DNA of 64,000 nucleotides from CAVTND01 sp963735955 (GCA_963735955.1 CAVTND010000010.1:248001-312000); one strand, 5' to 3'. Positions 53,804 through 63,169 are shown, counted from the first letter of the stretch. Numbers and translations are program-made. Notes: generated by a model from the letters alone, not told the origin.

Positions 53804-56737
53804 CTATCGTGCGTGCACCGCCTTGATGTCTGCCAGTTTGCCGCTTGCGTGGCAGATGAAGCACTGCTCAATCTTGTTGACCGGAGCTGTGCCCGTCGTC
53901 GTCGGTGGCCACGTGCCGCCGAACACGTCGGGAGAACGCGCCCTGTAGTAAGAGCCGCCGTTCGCCTCCATGTGGCTCCGCGCCAGGCTCGTGTCGTGAC
54001 AGGCCGCACAGACCGTCACGGTCGGCGACATGACGAGGGTCGTTGCCGCACCGTCCGTCATCCTGCCGGCCGCCGCGTTGTACGACGGGCCGCTGCCGTA
54101 AGGGTTATCGAGCAGCACATACGGCGAGAACGTGTAAGCCGTCGCCGACGTGCTGGCGTACGTACCGGTCGCCACCGTCCGGAACGGCCGCTTGTCGATC
54201 CCGTCCGCGCCCAGGCCAACGGCGTCAGCCGAGGCCGAGTTCGTAAAGTCGTACGAGCCCGGGATGTGGCACTGCTCGCACCGCGCCAGAACGCCCGGAT
54301 ACACGATGTCATAGAAGCCGGTCGTCGCGCTGGTGGCGTCGTACGTGAACTTCGCCGACCGCTTGTCGTTCCCATGGATGGCATGGATGAAGTGTGTCGA
54401 ATCCACTGACCACCCCTGGCTCGGCCGATTCGCAGTGTGGCACCACGAGCAGGTCGTGCCGTCGTTGCGCTGGCCCGCGTGGAACGCATCCTCCGTGAAC
54501 GTGCCGAGTTCCTGGTGGCAGGAATTGCAGCGCGCGTCTTCCACGATCGCTCGACGAGGCGTGTAGCCGGTCGCAACCACCTGCTTGTTGGGCGCGATGA
54601 CAACCAGCCCCCCTTTCATGTTCGGCATATTCGGGTAGAGCTGCAACGTCGTCGTGGTCGCAGCCGTCGCCCCCACCGGCACCGGAGAAGCTGACACCGG
54701 ATACGCAGTGAGGTTGGTTTGCGTCAACGGCATAGTGGTCTTCAGTCCATACGAGTAGCCCATGCCGCCCGTAAGCATCACGGCATTCGCGGGAACCGCA
54801 CGGGCGAGCGTCGCCTTGTAGTCGCCACCCCCCAGCTTCTCAAGGACGCCTGCGACCGTACTGGGGGTCGCGCTGCCGGTCGTCGAGGTGGCTCCGGATG
54901 TACCGCAGTCCGCCGTGCCGGCCGTTCCGTCCCACAGACAACGCAGGTCGATATTCAGCACTCCATTGAAGTCCACCGGCTTCGTGACGTTGTCCTGGGG
55001 AACCGCGAACACCCAATAGAGGCTAGGCCCACCCATGAAGTTCGCCCAGATCTCCTTCTTGCCGGTGAACGGGTTCGGGGTCGCCGTCGCGAAGTCCTGA
55101 AGGTCGACCGCTACACCGTTCTGCTGCATCTGGAAGACCATTTCCGGGAAGCCGGTCGTGGCATTGCGAGTCACGCCCTTGACCAAATACGTGACCTTGA
55201 TGGCACCGGCAGGGAGCCGGTTTTGGTTCGAGGCGATCCATGCGGCGTTGGTGTTGTTATTGCCGCTGCCGTCCGCCACGTTGAGGAAGTTCTTCGCGTT
55301 CGGCGGCGTCACCGGCTTGTGAACCAGGTCCGGATCGCCACCAGCGCCCGGGTTGTGGCACGCGGAGTTAAGGCAGGTTCCGTCGGCCGAGCTGGCCGGG
55401 TGCGCCGCGCCGAAGAAGCCGGTGGACACGGACAAGCCAGCAGCCTTGTCCGCTAGCGTAAGACCCACACCGGTGTCGAAGTTGATGCCGTCATGGCAGG
55501 AGCCGCACGCCAGCCGGTTCGCTTCGGTCTTCCACAGTGAGGCCTGCGGCAGCGGCGTCCCGCCGGTCGACGCGCCGGTCGAGTCATGGCACTTGTCGCA
55601 GTTGCGAATGTCCTGCGAATATCCGGTCTTGTCGAACAGCGTTCCGCCGTAGTCGTAGCCGGTCCTCGTCATCACGCCGCCCGCGTGGATCTTGTGGATG
55701 TAGTTCATGACAGTGCCGACCGTGCGACCATCGACCACGAAGGTGCTGCCAGAAAATGCGCGGGTCGTCGCGTTATAGGTGGCCTCAGTGCGGCCATACC
55801 GACGCTGGTCGGTGTGGCAGATCACGCAGTACTCGATGTTGTTGCGGCTGCCACCATGGAAATCGAGCGAGCTTCCGTCACCACCCGGAAGTCCGCCCAG
55901 CGTGCTGTGGCAGGACTCGCAGTTCGCGTTGGCGACCATCTTCCGGTTCGCGCTCGCGGCTGGGGCTGCGCCCGTCGCCGGCACGAAGTCGTAGATGACG
56001 TCGACCGGCTTCTGCAGGTTCACGGCAGCCGTGACTTGCACACCGTTCGGCGTGTTGGTGCCCGTCCCCGGCGCCGCGCCTGCAATCTGGATCACGAGGC
56101 GGTGCGTCGCGTTGGCATTGTAGGTCAGGTCGCCCAAGTCGGCCTTGCTGCTTCCAGCCGGCGGAGTGATCCCGTCGACCTGCGCCTTGATACCGGGAAC
56201 GTCACGATAGAACGTGTACTTGTACGTGCCGTCCTTGTTGTCGACCAGCGTGCCAATGTTGTCGGTCCCGGGACGGTTCAGCGTCACGGCTCCGTTCGTC
56301 TGGCTGACCGATGTCACGATGTAGTTGACCCATTTGCTCGGCGTGCCTCCTGACCCGGGAACCAGTTTCGCGAGCGTGAACGCGAGGTTGGGGTAACTGG
56401 CAATCGTCTGCGACGACGTCTTTGACGAGGTGCCGAAACCGGTGATCGGCACGCCCTGCTTCGTCGCGAGCTTGAAGTTGACGACCGGCGGGCTGGCGAT
56501 CGTGACGCTGGTGACTGTTCCAACCATTTCCAATGCCGCGAACTCTGCCGGCGGCGTCGTCGGGGTCAGCGCTACAGCGGCTGACCCGGGAGATCCCGGA
56601 GGACCAGCAGGTCCCGTGGCGCCCGGAGGACCCGCAGCACCCGGTGCACCGGCCGCACCATCATCCCCGCCGCCGCAGCCAGCAAGGCCAAAACTCAGCG
56701 CGATGGCCGTCCCCAGAACCAACAGTGACTTTCTCAT
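53804..56737 (-). CDS. OmcA/MtrC-family decaheme lipoprotein 2 with collagen-like linker, 977 aa
   Basis: A lipoprotein signal with FGLAGC lipobox is followed by a short collagen-like G-x-y stretch (GAPGAAGPPGATGPAGPPG). Heme sites in order: CESCH, CVICH, CDKCH, CGSCH, CLNSACH (CX4CH), CNSCH, CSWCH, CEQCH, CAACH and CFICH, so nine canonical and one extended. The beta domains between them match the OmcA/MtrC family. Intact in one frame with a GGAGGGG ribosome site. A likely surface terminal reductase. It is longer than the 53256-50686 homolog and has its own terminator. Confidence 0.88.
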   Translation of the reverse strand: MRKSLLVLGTAIALSFGLAGCGGGDDGAAGAPGAAGPPGATGPAGPPGSPGSAAVALTPTTPPAEFAALEMVGTVTSVTIASPPVVNFKLATKQGVPITGFGTSSKTSSQTIASYPNLAFTLAKLVPGSGGTPSKWVNYIVTSVSQTNGAVTLNRPGTDNIGTLVDNKDGTYKYTFYRDVPGIKAQVDGITPPAGSSKADLGDLTYNANATHRLVIQIAGAAPGTGTNTPNGVQVTAAVNLQKPVDVIYDFVPATGAAPAASANRKMVANANCESCHSTLGGLPGGDGSSLDFHGGSRNNIEYCVICHTDQRRYGRTEATYNATTRAFSGSTFVVDGRTVGTVMNYIHKIHAGGVMTRTGYDYGGTLFDKTGYSQDIRNCDKCHDSTGASTGGTPLPQASLWKTEANRLACGSCHDGINFDTGVGLTLADKAAGLSVSTGFFGAAHPASSADGTCLNSACHNPGAGGDPDLVHKPVTPPNAKNFLNVADGSGNNNTNAAWIASNQNRLPAGAIKVTYLVKGVTRNATTGFPEMVFQMQQNGVAVDLQDFATATPNPFTGKKEIWANFMGGPSLYWVFAVPQDNVTKPVDFNGVLNIDLRCLWDGTAGTADCGTSGATSTTGSATPSTVAGVLEKLGGGDYKATLARAVPANAVMLTGGMGYSYGLKTTMPLTQTNLTAYPVSASPVPVGATAATTTTLQLYPNMPNMKGGLVVIAPNKQVVATGYTPRRAIVEDARCNSCHQELGTFTEDAFHAGQRNDGTTCSWCHTANRPSQGWSVDSTHFIHAIHGNDKRSAKFTYDATSATTGFYDIVYPGVLARCEQCHIPGSYDFTNSASADAVGLGADGIDKRPFRTVATGTYASTSATAYTFSPYVLLDNPYGSGPSYNAAAGRMTDGAATTLVMSPTVTVCAACHDTSLARSHMEANGGSYYRARSPDVFGGTWPPTTTGTAPVNKIEQCFICHASGKLADIKAVHAR

Positions 56738-57368
56738 AGCCCCTCCGAAATTACGACCGATCCATCACGCAGATCACGAAAGCTCAGTTCCTTCTTGCTG
56801 CAATCACTTCCATTGGGCGCACACCGCATCACTCGCTTCGAAATCGATGCCAACCACTGGCGGTCTGCGGAGTTCCCCTTGGGTACGCATTGTTCTGATT
56901 TGTGGTGCTTGTAATTTGACCGGGAACAACAAAGGCCATCAAAGGCCAACCCGTGTTACATCTGGCGCTGTAACTGCGCCCGTTACAACGCATGAAAGCA
57001 AGAGTTGCGTACTGGCCGACCAGCTAGCGTCGAGGCGCCGTTCCGGCATGGTCCGAAGTCGCATCGATCTCTCCCCAGATGACGCCGAAACGCAAGCACC
57101 AAGCCCAAAGTGCGGTTTCCCGGCAGCTTCTCGAAAGGTAGGGAAGGGCAGGTGGAGCGTCAATTGGACGCGGCGCTTTAGATTGCGATAGATCAATGAT
57201 TCACGCCGCGCATGGCAACAGTTGGAAAGGTGCGCGATTGGAAATTGGCGAGGTTGCCGCGGCGGGTTGTGGCTACCGATAGCAACAGCGTGTGTTGAAG
57301 TATCCGCCGTTCAAGCGCCTTCTCCGTTCATCATCCGAAGCTTGACGCTTGAGTATGAGTAAACGATC
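56738..57368. other. Intergenic region between the Mtr and Sox loci
   Basis: About 630 bp with no convincing gene; the short minus-strand open frames (56734-56949 and 56939-57196) lack recognisable features or ribosome sites. It should contain the promoter of the minus-strand decaheme gene and part of the sox promoter. A partial FNR-like sequence, TTGCGATAGATCAA at 57183-57196, is the only pattern noted. The sox operator follows directly. Confidence 0.45.
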
Positions 57369-57388
57369 ATATGCGTCAATACGCATAT
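57369..57388. promoter_or_regulatory. Inverted repeat operator in front of soxR
   Basis: ATATGCGT-CAAT-ACGCATAT is a perfect 8-bp inverted repeat with a 4-bp spacer, ending 13 bp before the ATG of the ArsR-type regulator. Position and form suit autorepression of the sox operon. Confidence 0.65.
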
Positions 57389-57401
57389 CGAGAGTGGCAG
57401 G

Positions 57402-57749
57402 ATGGAACCCGAGCTGGATCGTCTGTTCGAAGTCGTGTCGGGCTACTTCGGCCTGCTGTCAGAGCCGACAAGACTGAAGATCCTCAACGCGATTTGCGAT
57501 GCAGAACGCAGCGTTTCAGACATCGTCGAGCGCGTCGAGTCCACGCAGACCAACGTTTCCCGCCACCTGAACTTGATGTACGGCAAAGGCGTGCTCAAGC
57601 GGCGCCGGGAAGGAGCCATGAGCTTCTATTCGATCGCCGACCCCAATGTTGTGACATTGTGTCGCACCGCCTGCATCCAGATGGCGAGCCAGATCGACGA
57701 GCGTTCAGTGTCAAGCCGCACTCTGAAGCGATTCATGGCGCAGCCCTGA
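57402..57749 (+). CDS. soxR: ArsR/SmtB-family regulator of sox genes (SoxR-like), 115 aa
   Basis: A winged helix is clear: LLSEPTRLKILNAICDAERSVSDIVERV and QTNVSRHLNLMYGKGVLKRRREG. Two cysteines (Cys 32 of NAICDA and Cys 87 of VTLCRTAC, plus a third beside it) could sense sulfane sulfur, as described for SoxR-type ArsR repressors. It lies first in the sox operon, behind a perfect inverted repeat. Assignment to SoxR rests mainly on the neighbours. Confidence 0.8.
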   Translation: MEPELDRLFEVVSGYFGLLSEPTRLKILNAICDAERSVSDIVERVESTQTNVSRHLNLMYGKGVLKRRREGAMSFYSIADPNVVTLCRTACIQMASQIDERSVSSRTLKRFMAQP

Positions 57750-57771
57750 GATCAGGCACCTGGAACAAGCA

Positions 57772-57847
57772 TGAGACCGCCGCACGGCCGCCCGAAGGCG
57801 GGCGACGTCCCTCGCGGAGGGACCGCACGCAGCGCGAGGGAGCAACG
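57772..57847 (+). repeat. Intergenic repeat element (short form) ahead of soxC
   Basis: A 76-bp copy of the element also found between nuoA and nuoB: it has the CCGCCGCACGGCC start, CCGAAGGCGGGCGAC, the GTCCCTC/GAGGGAC hairpin and the GCGCGAGGGAGCAAC end, but lacks the middle 70 bp with the ACAGACAGT hairpin. Its last bases form the ribosome site for the soxC GTG. Confidence 0.8.
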
Positions 57848-59149
57848 GTGATCTCGCGTGGACAGGTGAGGGCGGCGCCGGAGAATCATCTTGATGCCAG
57901 TGCCGTGAACGCGGCGTTTGCCGTCCGACGCACTGCAATCAAGGTCAGCACACTAGCCGTCGCCGGGCTGGCGGTGCGACCAACTGTCGCAGCCTCTCCT
58001 CCTCAGCCGGCACCCTGGACCCGCAGCCTGGGGCCGGGCGTCGCGGTGGTTCCCTACGGTTCGCCATCAAAAGCCGAAGCCAGCGTCGTACGCCGTCAAA
58101 GTCCTGGGCTCACACCGCAGCCGCAATCAAGCGTGAGCTTCACGCCGCTGCAGAATCTGTTCGGCATCATCACACCGAGTGGACTGCACTTCGAGCGCCA
58201 TCACTCCGGCATGCCGGAGGTCGACCCGGCGCAACACAGGCTGATGATCCATGGCCTGGTGAAGCGACCCTTGCTCCTGACAATGGACGATGTGATGCGG
58301 TTTCCGTCGGTGTCGCGCATTCATTTCATCGAGTGCGGCGCCAACAGCGGCATGGAGTGGGCCAATGTGGCTGTACCGACGGTGCAGTACACGCATGGCA
58401 TGTTGTCCTGCAGTGAATTCACTGGCGTTCGGCTTTCAACGCTGCTGGATGAAGTTGGTATCAATCGCAGGACGGCCAGGTTTGTTCTCGCTGAGGGCTC
58501 GGACGGCTCGGCGCTGACGCGCTCGATTCCGATTGAATTTGCGCTGGACGACGTGATGGTGGCCTATGGCCAGAACGGAGAGATGTTGCGACCCGAAAAC
58601 GGCTTCCCGCTGCGCCTACTGGTTCCGGGCGTACAGGGGGTATCAAGCGTCAAGTGGCTGCGCCGGCTCGAGGTCGGCGATCAGCCGTGGAATACGCGCG
58701 AAGAGTCGTTGCATTACGTTGATCTGTTGCCGGACGGCATGCATCGGCAATACTCGATCGTGCAGGAAGTGAAGTCGGTCATCACCACGCCCTCGGGCGG
58801 GCAAAAGCTGCTTGGCCGGGGCTACTACGAGATCAGTGGCCTGGCCTGGTCCGGGCGCGGCAAGATCAGGCGCGTCGATGTGTCGGTCGACGGTGGGCGC
58901 AATTGGAGGAGCGCGCAACTGCAGGAACCGGTGATGACCAAGTGTTTGACCCGGTTTCGGCTCGACTGGAACTGGGATGGCAGCCCCGGTCTGTTGCAGA
59001 GCCGCGCGGTCGACGAGACCGGTCATGTGCAACCAGCGATGCGGCAGCTGCGCGCAATGCGTGGCACGCGCTCGATCTATCACAACAATGCTATCCAGAC
59101 CTGGAGCGTGCAGCCCGATGGCGAGGTATGGAATGTGCAGATCGCCTAG
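57848..59149 (+). CDS. soxC: Sulfite dehydrogenase molybdopterin subunit SoxC
   Basis: 433 residues from GTG 57848, 5 bp after a GAGGGAG site; the longer upstream open frame runs through soxR in another frame and is ignored. A Tat-type signal (VRRTAIKVSTLAVAGLAV) starts the protein. IHFIECGANSGMEWANVAV carries the molybdenum-ligating Cys. SoxC works with SoxD as the sulfane dehydrogenase of the periplasmic Sox system. Confidence 0.92.
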   Translation: MISRGQVRAAPENHLDASAVNAAFAVRRTAIKVSTLAVAGLAVRPTVAASPPQPAPWTRSLGPGVAVVPYGSPSKAEASVVRRQSPGLTPQPQSSVSFTPLQNLFGIITPSGLHFERHHSGMPEVDPAQHRLMIHGLVKRPLLLTMDDVMRFPSVSRIHFIECGANSGMEWANVAVPTVQYTHGMLSCSEFTGVRLSTLLDEVGINRRTARFVLAEGSDGSALTRSIPIEFALDDVMVAYGQNGEMLRPENGFPLRLLVPGVQGVSSVKWLRRLEVGDQPWNTREESLHYVDLLPDGMHRQYSIVQEVKSVITTPSGGQKLLGRGYYEISGLAWSGRGKIRRVDVSVDGGRNWRSAQLQEPVMTKCLTRFRLDWNWDGSPGLLQSRAVDETGHVQPAMRQLRAMRGTRSIYHNNAIQTWSVQPDGEVWNVQIA

Positions 59150-60206
59150 GAAGCGCGGCTGTTGGTTCTGGGTAGCGGCCCTGATGATCGGGCTCGGCGG
59201 TGCGCAGGCGCAGGACAAGCAGACGGACGCGCCCCGCTACGGATTGGGCCAGACACCCACTGCCCAGGAGATCGCGGGCTGGGACATTGACGTGCGGCCG
59301 GACGGACATGGGTTGCGAACCGGCAAGGGCAGCGTCGCCGAGGGGCAGGCGATTTACGACGCGCAGTGTGCGAGCTGTCATGGCACCTTCGGCGAAAGCA
59401 ATCGATACCTGCCGGTCGCCGGTGGAGTGCGGCGGGGCGACCTGGAGAGCGGCCATGCCGCTGGCCTGAAGGAGTCCGACGGCGTTCGGACCCTGGGAAG
59501 CAAACTCAATTACGCGACCACGCTCTGGGACTACATCAACCGGGCCATGCCCTGGGCCAGCCCGCAATCCTTGAAGGTTGATCAGGTCTATGCGGTCACT
59601 GCGTATGTGTTGCACCTGAACGAAATCGTGTCGGCCGATTTCACTCTGAGCGACCAGAACCTGCTAACAGTTCGCATGCCGAATCGCAACGGCATGACGA
59701 CGGCGCACGGAATGGCAAGCATCAAGGGCAAGCCGGACGCGCAAGGAACTCTTTGCATGCAGGACTGCGTGAAGCAGATCAAGATCAGCTCCGATCTGCC
59801 GGCCTTTGCACGCAACCAGCACGGCAACCTGGCTGAACAGCAGCGACCGCTGGGGCCGACCCGAGGAATTGACACGACGGTTTATGAGGCGTCGGCGTCG
59901 CAGCTCGCATCGGCAAAATCGAGCACGCAATCCGCGGTGAAACCTGAGACGCCAAATGCGCAAGCGCTGATGGGGCAGTACGCGTGTTCCGCCTGCCACG
60001 GAATGAAGGACAAGATAGTTGGACCGGGCTTCACCGAAGTCGCAGCGCGCTATCAGGGACGTGCCGATGCGCAAGACTATCTGGCTGGTCGAATACGCGA
60101 AGGCGGGCAGGGCAGCTGGGGATCGATATCGATGCCGCCGCAACCGGCCGTCAACGAGGCTGATGCGCGAGCGCTCGCAGGCTGGATTCTGGACGGCGCC
60201 AGGTAG
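59133..60206 (+). CDS. soxD: Sulfane dehydrogenase diheme cytochrome SoxD
   Basis: 357 residues from ATG 59133 with GAGG seven bases before; overlaps soxC by 17 bp. A signal peptide (WFWVAALMIGLGGAQA) is followed by two heme sites, CASCHG near residue 80 and CSACHG in the C-terminal third. The central domain with LCMQDCVKQIKI is typical of SoxD. Transfers electrons from SoxC to periplasmic cytochromes. Confidence 0.93.
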   Translation: MCRSPRKRGCWFWVAALMIGLGGAQAQDKQTDAPRYGLGQTPTAQEIAGWDIDVRPDGHGLRTGKGSVAEGQAIYDAQCASCHGTFGESNRYLPVAGGVRRGDLESGHAAGLKESDGVRTLGSKLNYATTLWDYINRAMPWASPQSLKVDQVYAVTAYVLHLNEIVSADFTLSDQNLLTVRMPNRNGMTTAHGMASIKGKPDAQGTLCMQDCVKQIKISSDLPAFARNQHGNLAEQQRPLGPTRGIDTTVYEASASQLASAKSSTQSAVKPETPNAQALMGQYACSACHGMKDKIVGPGFTEVAARYQGRADAQDYLAGRIREGGQGSWGSISMPPQPAVNEADARALAGWILDGAR

Positions 60207-60286
60207 CGACGCGAAGTTCAAGTAGTGCTGTTAAAGTCCATCGTTAGTGCTTAAATAAGCAGAGGAATGCAGAGGAGAGATAGGCA

Positions 60287-60754
60287 ATGAGTTGCAATCG
60301 CAGAGAATTCGTCGGGATGGGCAGCGTGCTCGGCCTTATGGCAGCGGCTGGCCTGTTGACGAGCGAGGAAGCGCAAGCGCAGCAGCAGGCCTGGAACAAG
60401 GCTGCCTTTGAGGCCAAGAGTCTGGATGAAGCGGTCAAGGCCCTCGGTGGATCCGCCGCCGTGCCGAGCGGGGAAGTCACGATCGTTGCGCCGGACATTG
60501 CGGAAAACGGCGCCGTTGTGCCGGTCGGCGTCACTAGCAAGATCCCGAATACACAGGCGATATACGTGCTGGTCGAGAAAAATCCCAACACGCTGGCGGC
60601 CGGGTTCCAGATTCCGACCGGCACCGAAGCCAGCATCGCGACCCGCATCAAGATGGGACAGACCTCGAACGTGTTCGGCGTCGTGAAGGCCGACAACAAG
60701 TTCTACGTTGCGACGAAGGAAGTCAAGGTCACGCTGGGCGGTTGCGGCGGCTGA
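60287..60754 (+). CDS. soxY: Sulfur carrier SoxY
   Basis: 155 residues. A Tat signal (NRREFVGMGSVLGLMAAAG) is present, and the C-terminus ends LGGCGG, whose Cys carries the sulfur substrate through the cycle. Followed 30 bp later by soxZ. Confidence 0.96.
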   Translation: MSCNRREFVGMGSVLGLMAAAGLLTSEEAQAQQQAWNKAAFEAKSLDEAVKALGGSAAVPSGEVTIVAPDIAENGAVVPVGVTSKIPNTQAIYVLVEKNPNTLAAGFQIPTGTEASIATRIKMGQTSNVFGVVKADNKFYVATKEVKVTLGGCGG

Positions 60755-60784
60755 TCATCGGCAAACCAGGGAACAGGAGCAGAA

Positions 60785-61096
60785 ATGGCAGATCCGATGC
60801 GCATCCGCGCAACTGAACAGGCTGACGGCGTCGAAGTGCGGATATTGATGAGCCACGAGATGGAAAGCGGCCAGCGTCGCGATTCCGGCGGCAATGTCGT
60901 GCCCGCGCATTTCATCCAGAATGTGACGGTATCGCACGGCGGCAAGCCGGTGTTGAGCGCCGAGTGGGGACCGGCCGTGGCCAAGAATCCCTACCTGCAG
61001 TTCAAGTTCAAGGGTGGCAAGAAGGGCGAGAAACTCACCGTGGTCTGGGTCGACAACAAGGGCGACACCCGCACCGACGAGACAACCATCAACTAG
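60785..61096 (+). CDS. soxZ: SoxZ, partner of SoxY
   Basis: 103 residues without a signal peptide, as is usual because SoxZ is exported bound to SoxY. HEMESGQRRDSGGNVVPAHFI is the family core. Confidence 0.95.
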   Translation: MADPMRIRATEQADGVEVRILMSHEMESGQRRDSGGNVVPAHFIQNVTVSHGGKPVLSAEWGPAVAKNPYLQFKFKGGKKGEKLTVVWVDNKGDTRTDETTIN

Positions 61097-61147
61097 ACAG
61101 ATCGTCGAATTCGCAAGGCCTGCGCCGCAATTCTGGAGAAACGCAAC

Positions 61148-61957
61148 ATGAAGTCGATCACGCTCGCTGGCGCTGTCGCGCTCGCGCTCAGTTGTGGCGC
61201 TGCGCTCGCCCAGGGAAGTGCCGCCGAGGGAATCGCTCGCTATCGCGAGATGCTTCAGGACGGCAACCCGGCTGAGTTGGTGATCGCGCGCGGCGAGTTG
61301 CTCTGGAAGCAGAAGGGCGGCCCGAAGGGTGTCTCACTCGAACGCTGTGATCTCGGCCTCGGGGCTGGCGTCGTCAAGGGCGCCTATGCGCAGCTGCCAC
61401 GCTACTTTGCAGATGCCGATCAGGTGATGGATTTCGAATCTCGCCTGGTCTGGTGCATGGTGACACTGCAGGGGATCGAGCGTGCCGCAGCAGTCAAGAG
61501 TCCGTTTTCGGGCGCGGGCGAGCGGCAGACGGACATTGAGGCCATTACCGCCTTTGCAGTTGACCAATCGCGCGGCGTTCCGGTCGCCATTTCACAAGCT
61601 CACCCGAAGGAGCGCGAATCGTTTGAGAGAGGCAAGCAGACCTTCTTCATGCGCGGCGGCCCGTACGATTTTTCCTGTGCGACCTGCCACGGCGTGACCG
61701 GCCAGCGCATCCGCCTGCAGGACCTGCCGAACATTGCGGGCAACAAGTCGGACGCCGATCGTGCATTCACGACCTGGCCTGCCTACCGCGTGTCGCAGGG
61801 AGCGCTGCGAACCATGCAGTGGCGCCTCTATGACTGCTTTCGTCAGCAACGCTGGCCCGAGCTGGTCTTCATTTCGCCGACCTCGATCGACCTGATCACC
61901 TTCCTCGGCGTCAACGCCAACGGGGCGAAGATGGACGCGCCCGCAATCAAACGCTGA
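61148..61957 (+). CDS. soxA: SoxA, catalytic cytochrome subunit of the SoxAX complex
   Basis: 269 residues with a signal peptide (ALSCGAALA). One heme site, CATCHG, is present in the C-terminal half, with the conserved active-site Cys in YDCFRQQRWPE. The first heme of diheme SoxA is absent (the corresponding region has Cys pairs, SLERCDLG and VWCMVTL, but no CXXCH). Couples thiosulfate to the SoxY cysteine. Confidence 0.95.
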   Translation: MKSITLAGAVALALSCGAALAQGSAAEGIARYREMLQDGNPAELVIARGELLWKQKGGPKGVSLERCDLGLGAGVVKGAYAQLPRYFADADQVMDFESRLVWCMVTLQGIERAAAVKSPFSGAGERQTDIEAITAFAVDQSRGVPVAISQAHPKERESFERGKQTFFMRGGPYDFSCATCHGVTGQRIRLQDLPNIAGNKSDADRAFTTWPAYRVSQGALRTMQWRLYDCFRQQRWPELVFISPTSIDLITFLGVNANGAKMDAPAIKR

Positions 61958-61972
61958 GTCCTGGGAATTTCG

Positions 61973-62584
61973 ATGAATCGCGCCCGTGTGTTCGTCCTGT
62001 CTGTCGTCGCCGTGCTGGCCAGCTGCGTGACAACCCCGACTCGCGAAGAGACCAACGCCGTTGTCAAGAGTTCGTTCAAGGAGCGGGGTGAAGCCAAACT
62101 GGATCGGCTGAACCAGTCAGAACTCCAGTTGATGTGCTCGGAGTCTTCGCTGGCAGGGAAGCCCTTGCCGAAGGACGAAGTCGCGCAGCTTGAGAAGGCT
62201 GCGCTGGCAACGATCAGGTATCCGGTCGACGGCAAGTACCTCGGTGATTACAAGCAGGGCGAGCGCATCGCACAGTCGGGTGCCGGTATGCAGTGGAACG
62301 ATGCGGCGACGGTCGCTCGCGGAGGCAATTGCTATGCCTGCCATGAGATTTCGCCGCAGGAAATCGCGTTCGGCAACATCGGCCCGTCGCTGAAGGGTTA
62401 CGGCAAGCTGCGCGGCACCACCGACCAGGTCGTCAAATACACCTGGGGCAAGATCTGGAACACCCACGCCTACAACGTCTGCTCGCAGATGCCTCGTTTT
62501 GGCGATGCGGGCATCCTGACCGAAGCGCAGATCAAGGACGTCATGGCGCTGCTCCTGGATCCGAACTCGCCGGTCAACAAGTAG
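61973..62584 (+). CDS. soxX: SoxX, cytochrome subunit of the SoxAX complex
   Basis: 203 residues with one heme site, CYACH. An LASC lipobox at residues 15-18 indicates a lipoprotein, whereas many SoxX are soluble. It starts 16 bp after the soxA stop. Receives the electrons released when SoxA forms the sulfur bond on SoxY. Confidence 0.93.
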   Translation: MNRARVFVLSVVAVLASCVTTPTREETNAVVKSSFKERGEAKLDRLNQSELQLMCSESSLAGKPLPKDEVAQLEKAALATIRYPVDGKYLGDYKQGERIAQSGAGMQWNDAATVARGGNCYACHEISPQEIAFGNIGPSLKGYGKLRGTTDQVVKYTWGKIWNTHAYNVCSQMPRFGDAGILTEAQIKDVMALLLDPNSPVNK

Positions 62585-62630
62585 GGAGTCTCGCCGGGCA
62601 CTTTCGCGGTCAGGGCAAAGATCGTCTGTG

Positions 62631-63147
62631 ATGTTCTTGCGCTTACGTCTGCCGGTTGCGCTCGCCGCCATCGTCCTCGGTTTGCAGTTACTGGCCTCAA
62701 CAAGAGTTTTCGCGGCGCCCGCGGCAGACGAGGTCGGCAGCAAGGTGCACTGGACCGATGTCGCCTTGCTCAACGGCAGGTCGATCAAGGCCAACGAGCT
62801 TCGGGACAACGTAGTCGTGGTGCAGATATGGGCGTCCTGGTGCCCGTTCTGCGGTGCGCAGAATCCCCATGTACAGAAGCTGGCCGACGAGTATCGGGGC
62901 AAAGGACTGCTTGTGCTTGCATGTTTCAATCGACCGCACCGAGCACGCGGCACGCGACTATCTGGCGAGGCGCGGCTACACGTTCAACGTCGCGATGCAG
63001 ACGACCGCAGACCGACCGTGGTTCGGACCGCATCGGACGCTGCCTGAGACCTACGTGGTCGACCGCACCGGACGCATTGTCTTCGTTCAGCGTGGCGAGA
63101 TGTTCCCCGAGGACATCGCAGCACTCGGTCGGTACGCTGCAAGGTAG
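62631..63147 (+). CDS. soxW: SoxW-type periplasmic thioredoxin (TlpA-like; one frame break)
   Basis: A signal peptide (ALAAIVLGLQLLASTRVFAA) is followed by a thioredoxin fold with WASWCPFCGAQNPH as the redox motif. A one-base shift near 62918 breaks the frame between GLLVLA and VSIDRTEHAARDYLARRG; the second part ends with LPETYVVDRTGRIVFV. Likely keeps SoxY or other sulfur carriers reduced. Confidence 0.8.
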
Positions 63148-63169
63148 TCCGCACAAGTCCGGAGCATCG

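Noticed and set aside
56734..57196. Two minus-strand open frames of 71 and 85 codons upstream of the decaheme gene
   Set aside because: Neither has a ribosome site, a signal or a recognisable pattern, and they lie in the promoter region.
57183..57196. An FNR-type site between the Mtr and Sox loci
   Set aside because: TTGCGATAGATCAA has two mismatches in the left half and no well-placed promoter; kept only as a note.
57371..57847. A 159-codon N-terminal extension of SoxC
   Set aside because: The region encodes the ArsR regulator in another frame, and the Tat signal and ribosome site favour GTG 57848.
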